Positions 17,968-26,680 of a stretch of 64,000 nt of DNA are shown one piece after another. The notes under the pieces are model-generated. The model made no database searches. It was not told the DNA's origin and was given only the letters and a program-made list of their open reading frames with translations. The position numbers were made by a program, and so were the translations under genes. Positions within the stretch are counted from its first letter, which is position 1; each line of letters starts with the position of its first letter. Source of the DNA: Rhizobium oryzicola (GTDB lineage Bacteria > Pseudomonadota > Alphaproteobacteria > Rhizobiales > Rhizobiaceae). The stretch covers positions 62,001 to 126,000 of the forward strand of contig NZ_JAUKWQ010000003.1 in NCBI RefSeq assembly GCF_030504645.1, given 5' to 3'.

Positions 17968-18848
17968 CGCGTTCTCCCGATCGACTGGCTGATGCGGTTG
18001 GCAGACAGCACGACCGCGACGACGACAAAACCGGGGGCGGCGGTCAGCCACCAGGCGGTGGCGAGATAATTGCGGCCTTCAGCAATCAACAGGCCCCATT
18101 CCGGTGTGGGTGGCGGCGCACCGTAACCCAGAAAGCCAAGAGTGGAGAGCTGCAGGATAGCCCAGCCGAACTGTACGGCCGTATAGGCAATCACCGAGTT
18201 CAGCGAATTCGGCAGAATGTGACGGCGCAAGACGTTCCAGAACGTGCCGCCGCTGCCAAAGGCGGCTTCGACATACTCCGCCCGGCGCACGCGCACGACT
18301 TCTGAGCGCGTAAGGCGGGCAAAGCCCGCAATCGAGGTTGCCCCCACGGCAATAGCCGCATTGATCGTGCCGAAGCCGAGCAGGATGATGATGCTGAGCG
18401 AGAGAAGCAGTGTCGGTATCGCAAGCAAGACATCGACGAAGCGCATGATGACGGCGTCGATCCGGCCGCCGGTTGAACCGGCGACGAGGCCAAGGCTTGT
18501 ACCAGCGAGAAGACCCACCGCAACAGCAGCAACGGCTCCCGACAAAGAATGAACAGAACCATAAACAATGCGGGCAAACAGATCACGCCCCAGCGAATCC
18601 GTGCCCAGCAGATGCAGCGCAGACGGCGCTTTCAGCTGGCCACCCGGCAAGCCTTCAACCGGATTATAGCCGGTGAAAAGACCGGGGGCGACAGCCCAGA
18701 GCAGGGCCGTGCCAATAATCAGCCAGGCGAGAAGCAGGCCGAACGAAATACGCTTCAGCCGGAACTTTGGCAGTCGCGATTGTCCGGCTCCGGCTGCCTG
18801 GGAGACGTGCTGCTGCTCAAGACCAGTGGTGGTTTCGAGAGTGGTCAT
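17964..18848 (-). CDS. ABC permease, DppC type (KPN_01854-type operon)
   Basis: A 294-residue membrane protein. After a cytoplasmic N-terminal tail of about 30 residues there is a first helix, the HLLGTDSLGRDLFARI motif near residues 80-95, further hydrophobic helices, the EAA loop (YVEAAFGSGGTFWNVLRRH) and FLGYGAPPPTPEWGLL. Both ends overlap neighbouring genes by four bases (ATGA), so it is made in step with its DppB partner and the ATPase. It forms half of the import channel. Confidence 0.92.
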   Translation of the reverse strand: MTTLETTTGLEQQHVSQAAGAGQSRLPKFRLKRISFGLLLAWLIIGTALLWAVAPGLFTGYNPVEGLPGGQLKAPSALHLLGTDSLGRDLFARIVYGSVHSLSGAVAAVAVGLLAGTSLGLVAGSTGGRIDAVIMRFVDVLLAIPTLLLSLSIIILLGFGTINAAIAVGATSIAGFARLTRSEVVRVRRAEYVEAAFGSGGTFWNVLRRHILPNSLNSVIAYTAVQFGWAILQLSTLGFLGYGAPPPTPEWGLLIAEGRNYLATAWWLTAAPGFVVVAVVLSANRISQSIGRTR

Positions 18849-19789
18849 GCTGTGGCTCCACTGCGTGTTCTCAGGCGCGGATCGAGAATGGGATAGAGGA
18901 AGTCGACCAGGAGATTGATCGTGACAAAGGCCGCTGCTGAGATCACCACGATCGCTTGCAGAACGGACAGATCCTGATTGCTCACGGCCTTTTCGGTGAG
19001 GATGCCGATGCCGTTCAAACCGAAGACCGTTTCAGTCACGACGGCTCCGGCGATGAGCTCCCCGAACAGCACACCCGCAATGGTCAACGCCGGAAGGATG
19101 GCGTTGCCAGCCACATGTCGCCAGAGAATTCTGCGCTGGGTCGCGCCCTTGGCGACCGCAACGGCAATGAAGGGACGGGTGCGAATTTCATCAATGCTGC
19201 GGATGAGGATCTGCGCCAGGGGTGCCGCAATGGGAACGGCAAGCGTTGCGACCGGCAGAACAAGGCTTTCCCAAGGGCCGGGATTGATGACCGATACCAG
19301 CTTCAGCCGGAAGGAGAAGATCTGGATCAGCATGATGCCCAGCCAGAAGACCGGCACGGAGATGAGCAGCGACGGAACGGAATGAACGAGGTTTCTGAGC
19401 CATGCGAAGGGCGCAAGCGCCGAGAGCGCTGCTACGGTCACGGCAAGGGTGACTGCTGCCACAAAGCCGAGGGAGGCCAACGTCAACGTTGGCGGCAGAT
19501 TGGTGGCGAGCTGTGCTGAGACGGGGACGCCTGCCTGGATGGAATAGCCGAAGTTCCCCGTGAGGAAATTGACCAGCGTCCGCAGATACTGCGTCGGCAG
19601 TGACCCATCGACGGCATAGGCCTCCCGGATAGCCTGGATCTGTTCCGGGCTCAAACCATAATCGGGGCTCAGGAACTTGATGAGAACGGCATCGCCGGGC
19701 ATGGCCTGCAAAAGAATGAAGGACAGCGTAAACGCTGCCCACAACACCAGCAGTGCCTGTCCGATCCGGCTCAAAACATAGCGCGTCAT
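18845..19789 (-). CDS. ABC permease, DppB type (KPN_01854-type operon)
   Basis: About 314 residues from ATG 19789, chosen because GGAGGG precedes it and because DppB proteins usually start MTRYVLSRIGQ; the frame extends twelve codons further but without such support. It has an N-terminal helix, QAMPGDAVLIKFL, the EAA loop with VAKGATQRRILWRH, and several further membrane segments. It is the first gene after the binding-protein gene and is separated from it by a strong hairpin at 19814-19844. Confidence 0.9.
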   Translation of the reverse strand: MTRYVLSRIGQALLVLWAAFTLSFILLQAMPGDAVLIKFLSPDYGLSPEQIQAIREAYAVDGSLPTQYLRTLVNFLTGNFGYSIQAGVPVSAQLATNLPPTLTLASLGFVAAVTLAVTVAALSALAPFAWLRNLVHSVPSLLISVPVFWLGIMLIQIFSFRLKLVSVINPGPWESLVLPVATLAVPIAAPLAQILIRSIDEIRTRPFIAVAVAKGATQRRILWRHVAGNAILPALTIAGVLFGELIAGAVVTETVFGLNGIGILTEKAVSNQDLSVLQAIVVISAAAFVTINLLVDFLYPILDPRLRTRSGATA

Positions 19790-19813
19790 CAGCGGGTCTC
19801 CCTCCAAGTGGCA

Positions 19814-19844
19814 AAGCGGCGGCACAGATCCCGCGCCACCGCTT
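19814..19844 (-). terminator. Intercistronic hairpin after a binding-protein gene
   Basis: Arms 19814-19823 and 19835-19844 pair over 10 bp, with one G-U wobble in the minus-strand RNA, around an 11-base loop between the binding-protein stop and the permease start. No T-run follows. It probably protects or partly terminates the message so that more binding protein than permease is made. Confidence 0.55.
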
Positions 19845-19850
19845 CAGCCA

Positions 19851-21479
19851 TTATTTTGCCAGCCAGACGTTGTAGAAGCTCGGACGACCGACAGCCTCGA
19901 AAGAGACACCCTTGACGTTCGAAGCGCCCGCGAAAGCCTGCGGCTCTTCGAAGATCGGGATCGTGTAGGCCTGCTCCAGCAGATAGGTTTGCGCATCGGC
20001 AACGGCCTGGAGGCGCTTCTGGTTGTCCGGCTGCGAGGCGATCTCGTCCAGAATCCCGTTCAGCTTGTCATCGACAAATGACTGCACCTTATCGCTGCCG
20101 CCGCCCTTCTGGCGCAGGACGTCGCGGTTTTTCGGATAGAACTGGCTCTTTATGACGTCAGGATCGGCGCGACCGACCATGCCCGGCGACACCGGGGTCT
20201 TCTGCGGATCGAGATCATCGACCGTGCGGCTGCCCGCGTCACCCGCCAGCACGTTGAGCTTGACGCCAACTTTGGCCCATTGCTGAGAAATCAACTGGAG
20301 CGTGGCGCGGTTTTGCGGCTGAGGCAGCGATTCATAGGCGGTAAGGATCAGCTTCTTGCCGTCCTTTTCCCGCGTACCATCCGCGCCCGGAACGTAACCG
20401 GCCTCATCCAAGAGCTTCTTGGCCTTGTCCAGATCAAAGGCAAGCAGTGCAGAATTGTCCTTGTAGCCAATGGCTGTGGACGCGATGACAGACGTGGCGA
20501 TCGGATAGTTCTTGGAGAAAAGGGTGGAGACGATCTCTTTGCGGTTTGTCGCGAGGCTCAGCGCCTTGCGCACCCGAACGTCGGAAACAAGCTGGTTATC
20601 AGGGCGGAAGACGATGCTGTTGTTCACACCGCGGGTGCTGGGTGCATAGATCTTGAAACCCTGGGCCTCGACCTGAGGCTCGTCATAAGCCTGCACCTGC
20701 CGAATGAAATGCGCCTGTCCCGCCAGAAGCGCGCCGATACGGACGCTGTCTTCACCGGTCACGATGTATTTGATGCCGTCCAGATAGGCACGGCCCTGGT
20801 GCTCGAACTTGGCCGGCCCCCAATTGTATTCCTGACGTGCCTTGAGGGTCAGTTCCTTGCCCAGCGTTTCGCTCGCCACCACAAAGGGGCCGGAGCCGGT
20901 GATCTTCGTGGCATCGCCCAGCTGATCGAAGGGAAGAGAAAGTGTCTTCAGCGAAACAAGGCCCGAACCAATGACGGATGTGCCTTGCAGGAAGCCAGGG
21001 GACGGCTTCTTGAAATAGAACTTCACGGTCAGCGGATCGACCACTTCGCTGCGGTCATAATTGTTGACGACCTCGGATACCGGATATTTCAGGGTCTTGT
21101 CGCCGAGACCGTAGACATCGAAGTTCTTCGCAACCGCCGCCGCATCGACCGGCGTACCGTCGGAGAAGGTCACGCCGGGACGCAGCTTGAAGGTATATTG
21201 CGTAGCATCCGCATTCACCTCCCAGGACTGGGCGATCCACGGCTCGATCTCAAGCGTCTGTGGGTTCTGGTAGGTCAGCTTGTCGGTGATCTGGTTCAGG
21301 ATACCGCCATTGGGATAAAAGCCGCCCGCCGGGGGATAGAGGTTCGTGTGCGCCTGCTGCTCCAGATAGATCAGCGTACCACCTTTGACGGGCGTGTCAG
21401 CGGCGATCGCCACGGCGGAAACGCTCACGGCAGCAGCCAACGCAACGAACGTGCCGAGCAAATATTTGCGATATGTCAT
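19851..21479 (-). CDS. Family 5 solute-binding protein, KPN_01854-like
   Basis: 542 residues with a Sec signal (YLLGTFVALAAAVSVSAVA then AADTP) and the SBP_bac_5 fold: QYTFKLRPGVTFSDG, GSGPFVVASE, VRVRKALSLATNRKEI. It carries the long-form features I recall for the KPN_01854 family, such as DGIKYIVTGEDSVRIGALL. It is the promoter-proximal gene of an eight-gene operon that also encodes both permeases, the fused ATPase, the luciferase-like monooxygenase, two CMD proteins and a VOC protein. It decides the cargo, which is not known for any member as far as I can recall. Confidence 0.9.
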   Translation of the reverse strand: MTYRKYLLGTFVALAAAVSVSAVAIAADTPVKGGTLIYLEQQAHTNLYPPAGGFYPNGGILNQITDKLTYQNPQTLEIEPWIAQSWEVNADATQYTFKLRPGVTFSDGTPVDAAAVAKNFDVYGLGDKTLKYPVSEVVNNYDRSEVVDPLTVKFYFKKPSPGFLQGTSVIGSGLVSLKTLSLPFDQLGDATKITGSGPFVVASETLGKELTLKARQEYNWGPAKFEHQGRAYLDGIKYIVTGEDSVRIGALLAGQAHFIRQVQAYDEPQVEAQGFKIYAPSTRGVNNSIVFRPDNQLVSDVRVRKALSLATNRKEIVSTLFSKNYPIATSVIASTAIGYKDNSALLAFDLDKAKKLLDEAGYVPGADGTREKDGKKLILTAYESLPQPQNRATLQLISQQWAKVGVKLNVLAGDAGSRTVDDLDPQKTPVSPGMVGRADPDVIKSQFYPKNRDVLRQKGGGSDKVQSFVDDKLNGILDEIASQPDNQKRLQAVADAQTYLLEQAYTIPIFEEPQAFAGASNVKGVSFEAVGRPSFYNVWLAK

Positions 21480-21485
21480 TTTTAA

Positions 21486-21509
21486 ATTCCAGCGGTTTTG
21501 AACTGGAAT
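21486..21509. promoter_or_regulatory. Inverted repeat just upstream of the KPN_01854-type operon
   Basis: ATTCCAG (21486-21492) and CTGGAAT (21503-21509) are exact complements with a 10-base spacer, starting seven bases before the binding-protein start codon. It could be an operator or an RNA hairpin that masks the ribosome-binding site. No regulator gene lies next to this operon. Confidence 0.4.
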
Positions 21510-21873
21510 AAGGGTATCGTTTTGCGCGTAACGATCAATAATATCTAGCGATTTAGTATTCTATTTTAGGCTTTGAATGAAGGATGTTCCTTCTGCGGTC
21601 CTGCATGGATTCGAAAAGATCTGCCGGCCCGCTTTATCCCTGCAACACCGCCGCCACCGATAATGCCGAATTCAAACAAGATTCCGGTCCTTGGGTCGGA
21701 ACGCAACTCCCAGTCCCTCTGCCAAGGCGAGGCGTCGCATCAATATCCTAACCAAATGCCGATCCCTTCCATTCACTCTTTGCTCTATGTGAGCGGTTTT
21801 TTGGAAACCCATTTCTTCTCTTTCGGAATAGTCCACTTAGTTTATGGACAAATCGCAAATCGGAGGGATTGTC
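21510..21873. other. Divergent promoter region, no gene seen
   Basis: About 360 bases between two operons that run apart. It holds an AT-rich stretch (21530-21575) suited to promoter function for the minus-strand operon, and GGAGG at 21859-21863 that serves the sugar-type binding-protein start. No other feature was recognised. Confidence 0.5.
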
Positions 21874-22887
21874 ATGACGATCGAAAATTCGAATACCGGC
21901 CTGGGAAGACGGGAGCTTTTGAAATTGTCGGCATTGGCCGGGGTCGCCGTCACGGGCGCTTCGCTGCTTGGTCAGAAATCGGTCCAGGCCGCCGATGAGG
22001 AACTCTCTCTCAAGGGCAAGCGCATTGCCATCAGCGCGACTGGAACCGATCACTTTTTCGATCTGCAGGCCTACAATGCCCAGATCGACGAGGTGAAGCG
22101 GCTGGGCGGCGAACCAATCGCCGTCGATGCCGGACGCAACGACGGCAAACTGGTGTCGCAACTGCAGACGCTGATCGCCCAGAAGCCGGATGCGATCGTC
22201 CAGATCCTGGGCACGCTGAGCGTCATCGATCCGTGGCTGAAGAAGGCGCGTGACGCCGGCATTCCAGTTCTGACTGTCGATGTCGGCTCGACCAATTCCA
22301 TCAACAACACCACCTCCGACAACTGGGGCATCGGCAAGGATCTGGCGCTGCAGCTGGTTTCCGACATCGGCGGCGAAGGCAACATCGTTGTCTTCAACGG
22401 CTTCTATGGCGTCACCCCCTGCGCGATCCGCTACGACCAGCTGGTCAATGTGGTCAAATATTTCCCCAAGGTGAAAATCCTTCAGCCGGAACTGCGCGAT
22501 GTGATCCCCAACACCGTGCAAGACGCCTTCACGCAGATCACTGCGATCCTGAACAAATATCCGGAAAAAGGTTCGATCAAGGCGATCTGGTCGGCCTGGG
22601 ATATCCCCCAGCTCGGCGCCACCCAGGCACTCGTCGCTGCTGGTCGAACGGAAATTCGCACCTACGGCGTCGATGGCAGCCCCGAAGTGCTGCAACTTAT
22701 CGCCGATCCGAAATCCCCCGCCGGCGCCGATGTCGCCCAGCAGCCGGCTGAAATCGGGCGTACCGCGATCCGCAACGTGGCCAAGCTTCTGGCAGGGCAG
22801 ACGCTGCCACGAGAAACCTATGTTCCCGCACTTCTGGCCAATAAGACCAATGTCGCCGAAGTGACCAAGAAGCTGGGTATCGGCTGA
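21874..22887 (+). CDS. Sugar-type periplasmic binding protein with Tat signal
   Basis: 337 residues. ATG 21874 is preferred over ATG 21844 because GGAGG precedes it and the protein then opens with a twin-arginine signal (GLGRRELLKLSALAG, cleavage near VQAAD). The mature part has the periplasmic-binding-protein-4 (RbsB-like) fold: KRIAISATGTDHFFD, AQKPDAIVQILGT, GIPVLTVDVGS and a YGVDGSPEVLQLI segment near the hinge. It serves the RbsA-type ATPase and two permeases encoded downstream. The Tat signal is unusual for RbsB relatives, which mostly use Sec. Cargo could be a sugar, polyol or autoinducer-like compound. Confidence 0.9.
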   Translation: MTIENSNTGLGRRELLKLSALAGVAVTGASLLGQKSVQAADEELSLKGKRIAISATGTDHFFDLQAYNAQIDEVKRLGGEPIAVDAGRNDGKLVSQLQTLIAQKPDAIVQILGTLSVIDPWLKKARDAGIPVLTVDVGSTNSINNTTSDNWGIGKDLALQLVSDIGGEGNIVVFNGFYGVTPCAIRYDQLVNVVKYFPKVKILQPELRDVIPNTVQDAFTQITAILNKYPEKGSIKAIWSAWDIPQLGATQALVAAGRTEIRTYGVDGSPEVLQLIADPKSPAGADVAQQPAEIGRTAIRNVAKLLAGQTLPRETYVPALLANKTNVAEVTKKLGIG

Positions 22888-22904
22888 CATGCGCTGACCA
22901 AAGA

Positions 22905-22931
22905 GAGCGATCCAGCACCGCTGGGTCGCTC
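22905..22931 (+). terminator. Strong 12-bp hairpin after the sugar-binding-protein gene
   Basis: GAGCGATCCAGC (22905-22916) pairs with GCTGGGTCGCTC (22920-22931) over 12 bp, with one G-U wobble and a 3-base loop. It begins 17 bases after the stop codon and 30 bases before the ATPase start. It is likely an mRNA-stabilising or attenuating element. Confidence 0.6.
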
Positions 22932-22960
22932 AAATCTGGCCTGACCTTTGGACGGTTCCC

Positions 22961-24511
22961 ATGACAGTCATTCCCTTGAAGCAGCCATCGACATTGCAGC
23001 AGGACGTCATTCGGCTTGAGGGCATCGTCAAGGGTTTTGGTGGCGCACAGGCTCTTGCTGGGGCGTCGCTGGTCGTCAGGCGTGGAACGATCCATGGTCT
23101 CGTCGGACAGAACGGTGCGGGCAAATCGACTCTCATCAAGCTTCTCGCCGGCCTTCACCAGCCGGATGGCGGGCGGATCGAGATCGAAGGGCAGGCGTTC
23201 GACCGGCTGACACCGCATCTTGCCGAAGAACTTGGCATTCACTTCATTCATCAGGACCGGTTGCTGGTGCCGACCTTCACAGTCGGCGAAGCATTGTTCT
23301 TGGGTCGGGAACCGCGCATTGCGGGCACGCCGTTTCTGGACCGGCGGCTGATGCAGCGCCGGGCAGCCGAAATCCTCAATGACTATTTCGGAGTGCGCTT
23401 GCCGAACACGGCCTTGATTGGCGACCTGTCGACAGCCGAAAAGCAGATCGTGCAGATCACGCGCGCGCTTCTCAACCAGCCCAAGGTGCTTGTGTTCGAT
23501 GAGCCGACTGCCGCCCTTGTGCGCCGCGAAGCCGATATCCTCTTCCGGCTGATCCGCCGCCTCCGCGACGAAGGCGTCACCATCATCTATATTTCGCATT
23601 ACCTCAACGAGATCGAACAGCTTTGCGACCATGTCACCGTGCTGCGCAACGGTCAGGACGTCGCGTCCTCGCCAATCTCGGAAACATCGGCGGCCGCGAT
23701 CGCCCGGCTGATGGTTGAGCGAGACATCCAGGACATGTTTCCAAAGCCGGTGGTCGCACTCGGGGACGAGATCCTGAAGGTCGAGCAACTGTCGGCACCT
23801 GGAAAATATGAGGATGTCAGTTTTACGCTGCGTCGCGGGGAAGTGCTGGGGCTGACGGGCTTGCTCGGCTCCGGCGCGAAGGAATTGGTGCGCACCCTTT
23901 TTGGCCTGGAAAAGCCCGCTTCCGGCCGCATCGACATCGGCGGGCGGCCTGCCCATTTGTCTAATCCCACACAGGCCACAGGCAGGAATGTGGCCCTGGT
24001 GCCAGAAGACAGGCGCCGGCACGGCATCGCGCTCGACCTCAGCGTCAAGGAAAACACGAGCCTTTCCAGCCTTGACCGCTTCACGCGCTTCGGCTTTCTC
24101 GACCGCAAAAGCGAACAACGTGAAGTCGACGCTCTGATCGCGCGGCTGCAGGTGAAGGCCAGCGGGCGGGATGCTCTGTTGCGCACGCTCTCGGGCGGAA
24201 ACCAGCAGAAGGTGGCCATTGCCAAGTGGCTGAGCCGCCATTCGGAAGTCTACCTGCTCGATGAGCCGACGGTTGGCGTCGATATCGGCTCCAAAGTCGA
24301 AATCTATACGCTGATCGGCGAGCTTGCGGCCCGTGGCGCCGGCGTGATCGTGCTGTCCTCGGATCTGCCCGAGCTTATTGGGATCACCGATCGCATCCTT
24401 GTGTTTTTCCGCGGCCGCGTCGTGCGCGAGTTCGCATCATCGGAGGCAACAGCGGACAGGGTTCTCGCCGAATCCACGGGGTCGCCGGAGGGACAGCGCC
24501 ATGTCGGCTGA
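22961..24511 (+). CDS. Sugar ABC transporter ATPase, two cassettes (RbsA/MglA type)
   Basis: 516 residues with two ABC domains. The first holds Walker A GQNGAGKST at 49-57 and Walker B with LVFDEPTAALVRRE; its signature position reads LSTAEKQI rather than LSGGQ, as is usual in this family. The second has a degenerate Walker A (GLLGSGAKE) but a proper signature LSGGNQQKVAIAKWL and the DEPTVGVDIGSK element. This asymmetry is the rule for RbsA and MglA proteins. It drives the two RbsC-type permeases that follow, and its last eleven bases overlap the next gene. Confidence 0.93.
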   Translation: MTVIPLKQPSTLQQDVIRLEGIVKGFGGAQALAGASLVVRRGTIHGLVGQNGAGKSTLIKLLAGLHQPDGGRIEIEGQAFDRLTPHLAEELGIHFIHQDRLLVPTFTVGEALFLGREPRIAGTPFLDRRLMQRRAAEILNDYFGVRLPNTALIGDLSTAEKQIVQITRALLNQPKVLVFDEPTAALVRREADILFRLIRRLRDEGVTIIYISHYLNEIEQLCDHVTVLRNGQDVASSPISETSAAAIARLMVERDIQDMFPKPVVALGDEILKVEQLSAPGKYEDVSFTLRRGEVLGLTGLLGSGAKELVRTLFGLEKPASGRIDIGGRPAHLSNPTQATGRNVALVPEDRRRHGIALDLSVKENTSLSSLDRFTRFGFLDRKSEQREVDALIARLQVKASGRDALLRTLSGGNQQKVAIAKWLSRHSEVYLLDEPTVGVDIGSKVEIYTLIGELAARGAGVIVLSSDLPELIGITDRILVFFRGRVVREFASSEATADRVLAESTGSPEGQRHVG

Positions 24512-25520
24512 AGCAGAATTTGCGCCGTCCGGATTTTCATCCGTCGAACGATCCGGTAGGTCGGCCGGAAATATTGCTGCAGCGGCCCTGCGCTTTGGAT
24601 CATTGATTGCCTTTGCCGCCATTCTGATCGTCTTTTCCATCACGGCACCCTACTTCCTCAGCGTTGGCAACATTGGCAATGTGCTTGGTCAATCCGCAAT
24701 ATCAGGCGTGCTGGCCATTGGACTCACAATCGTCTTGATCGCCGGCGGCTCCAATGTCGTAACCGGCGGCATTGATCTGTCGCTTGCCGCCAATATGGGC
24801 CTCAGCGCCGCAGTCTATGCCAGCCTGACACAGCTCGGCTATGGCGATGCTGTTGCCATCGCCGCATCGATCCTTACCGGCAGCCTGATCGGTCTGGTGA
24901 ACGCCATCGCTGTCGTCTATGCCGGCATCGTTCCCTTGCTTGCGACGCTTGCCGTCATGAACATTGTTGCCGGTCTGGAACTCGTGCTGACGGGCAATAC
25001 GGTGATCCCGGCATCCACGCCCATTCTCTCGGCGCTGTCGGCTTCCGATCCATTCGGCATACCGGTCCTTGCCTATGTGCTGATCGACTTCACTGTGCTT
25101 GCAACGGCAGTCGTTCAGTACACACCGCTCGGTCTTCGCCTCTATGCGATCGGAGAGTTTCCAGATGCGGCGCGCGCCGCAGGCTTGCCTCTACGACGCT
25201 TGCTGGCCGGTGCATTCATCGCCAGCGGCGTTTGCGGCGGCCTCGCCGGTATTCTTTCAGTATCCTATCTCAGCGGCAGCACCACAGGCTCAGGCGAGAT
25301 GCTATTGCCAGTCGTCGTCACGGCCTTGCTCGGTTCGGTGTTCCCGCGTCGGTTGGTTCCAACAATCACCGGGACGCTTCTTTCAGCACTGCTGGTTGGC
25401 TTCCTCAGCAATGGTTTCCAGCTGCTCAATATTTCCAGCACGCTGGTGAGCGGCATTCAGGGGCTCCTGATCCTCATCGTGGTGTCCGCAACCACGCTAT
25501 TGCGCCGGCAGGAGGCCTGA
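24501..25520 (+). CDS. Sugar ABC permease, RbsC type (first of two)
   Basis: 339 residues from ATG 24501, inside the end of the ATPase gene; longer in-frame extensions lie wholly within that gene and lack support. It has a hydrophilic N-terminal tail, about nine to ten hydrophobic segments, the family motif GGIDLSLAANMGLSAAVYAS around residues 90-110 and the ATPase-docking GEFPDAARAAGL loop. The partner permease starts three bases after its stop, so the channel is a heterodimer, whereas RbsC itself forms a homodimer. Confidence 0.9.
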   Translation: MSAEAEFAPSGFSSVERSGRSAGNIAAAALRFGSLIAFAAILIVFSITAPYFLSVGNIGNVLGQSAISGVLAIGLTIVLIAGGSNVVTGGIDLSLAANMGLSAAVYASLTQLGYGDAVAIAASILTGSLIGLVNAIAVVYAGIVPLLATLAVMNIVAGLELVLTGNTVIPASTPILSALSASDPFGIPVLAYVLIDFTVLATAVVQYTPLGLRLYAIGEFPDAARAAGLPLRRLLAGAFIASGVCGGLAGILSVSYLSGSTTGSGEMLLPVVVTALLGSVFPRRLVPTITGTLLSALLVGFLSNGFQLLNISSTLVSGIQGLLILIVVSATTLLRRQEA

Positions 25521-25522
25521 AC

Positions 25523-26524
25523 ATGTCGCTAACGACCACGAAAGCTGCAAACGCAGGATTGCATGGCGTCGTCGCCGCTAGTCTGCTGCGCTACGGGCTG
25601 ATCCTTGCGCTGATCGTCGTGTTTGCCATCTTTTCCGCGATCACGCCGACATTCCTGACCTTGACCAATCTGCAGAGCGTACTCGTCAACAATTTCCCCC
25701 TACTTGCAATCATATCCATTGCCATGACCTTTGCGGTGGCTTCCGGCGGGATCGATCTTTCTGTCGGAACGGCAATGGATTTCGCAAGCTTCGCCTTCGT
25801 CTCCCTCGTGCTCGCCGGGCAGCCGGTGGCCATTGCAGCCCTGGCCGGATTGGCGGCGGGCGCGCTGGTCGGGGCATTTAATGCACTGCTGATATCGGTG
25901 ATCGGCGTCTCACCCTTCCTTGCAACGCTCGGCACGCTGTTCATCGGCCGAAGCGTCCAACAGCTTCTGACCAATGGGGGCAACCCCGTCTATCTCCCGC
26001 CAAACGGCGTGCCGGAGGTTTTCCGCTTCCTTGGTCACGGCACGCTTGCAGGTTTCCCTGTGCCGCTTGCCATTGCCATCATCATCGCGGTGGCCACCGC
26101 AGTTATGTTTGTCCACACAAGATTCGGGCGCATCACCTTGTCGATTGGCATCCAGCCCAGCGTCGTACGCTACTCCGGCATTGCTGCACCGGCCTATATC
26201 GCCGCCACGTTCGTGCTGGTCGGATTGATTGCAGCCGTTGGTGGACTAATCCTGACCGCGACCGTCACCGTCTATATCCCGTCATCCGGGAACGCATTTC
26301 TGCTGAATGCCATCGGCGCAACCTTCATCGGCACAACGCTCAGCCCACTCGGACGACCAAACGTGGGCGGCACGATCCTTGGCGTGCTGTTGCTCAGCAT
26401 CGTCGCCAATGGGCTCCTCCTGACCGATCTCAATTTCTATTGGCAGCAGGTGGGTACAGGCACACTCATATTCGCCGTTCTAGCCTTGAGCTTCATTAAC
26501 AGGAAGGCCGGTAGCGGCGCATGA
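25523..26524 (+). CDS. Sugar ABC permease, RbsC type (second of two)
   Basis: 333 residues from ATG 25523, preceded by GGAGG inside the end of the previous gene. The membrane topology is similar to its neighbour. GGIDLSVGTAMDFASFAFV is the family signature, followed by SPFLATLGTLFIGRSVQQL, while the usual docking loop reads GIQPSVVRYSGI. It completes the importer encoded from 21874. The operon ends here and faces the convergent operon of 26681-31733. Confidence 0.9.
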   Translation: MSLTTTKAANAGLHGVVAASLLRYGLILALIVVFAIFSAITPTFLTLTNLQSVLVNNFPLLAIISIAMTFAVASGGIDLSVGTAMDFASFAFVSLVLAGQPVAIAALAGLAAGALVGAFNALLISVIGVSPFLATLGTLFIGRSVQQLLTNGGNPVYLPPNGVPEVFRFLGHGTLAGFPVPLAIAIIIAVATAVMFVHTRFGRITLSIGIQPSVVRYSGIAAPAYIAATFVLVGLIAAVGGLILTATVTVYIPSSGNAFLLNAIGATFIGTTLSPLGRPNVGGTILGVLLLSIVANGLLLTDLNFYWQQVGTGTLIFAVLALSFINRKAGSGA

Positions 26525-26531
26525 GGTGAAC

Positions 26532-26559
26532 CGCTTCGGGTCTACTGACCAGCGAAGCG
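26532..26559. terminator. Cruciform-like hairpin between convergent operons
   Basis: CGCTTCGGGTC (26532-26542) pairs with GACC and CGAAGCG (26547-26559) around a 4-base loop with a 2-base bulge, starting eight bases after the sugar permease stop. No T-run; probably a bidirectional terminator. Confidence 0.45.
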
Positions 26560-26680
26560 CAACAAGGCTACTTCGAATTTGGGACATGTTGAGATGTCGG
26601 TGAAGAGTATAAGGGGCAGCGAGGGAATTTGGCCCCGCAAAGCCCCGGCATTGTTATTGACAATTCACTGAGGACCAAAA

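Noticed and set aside
25232..25522. Extension of the second sugar permease upstream of 25523
   Set aside because: The added residues read as out-of-frame copies of the first permease gene; ATG 25523 has a good ribosome site.
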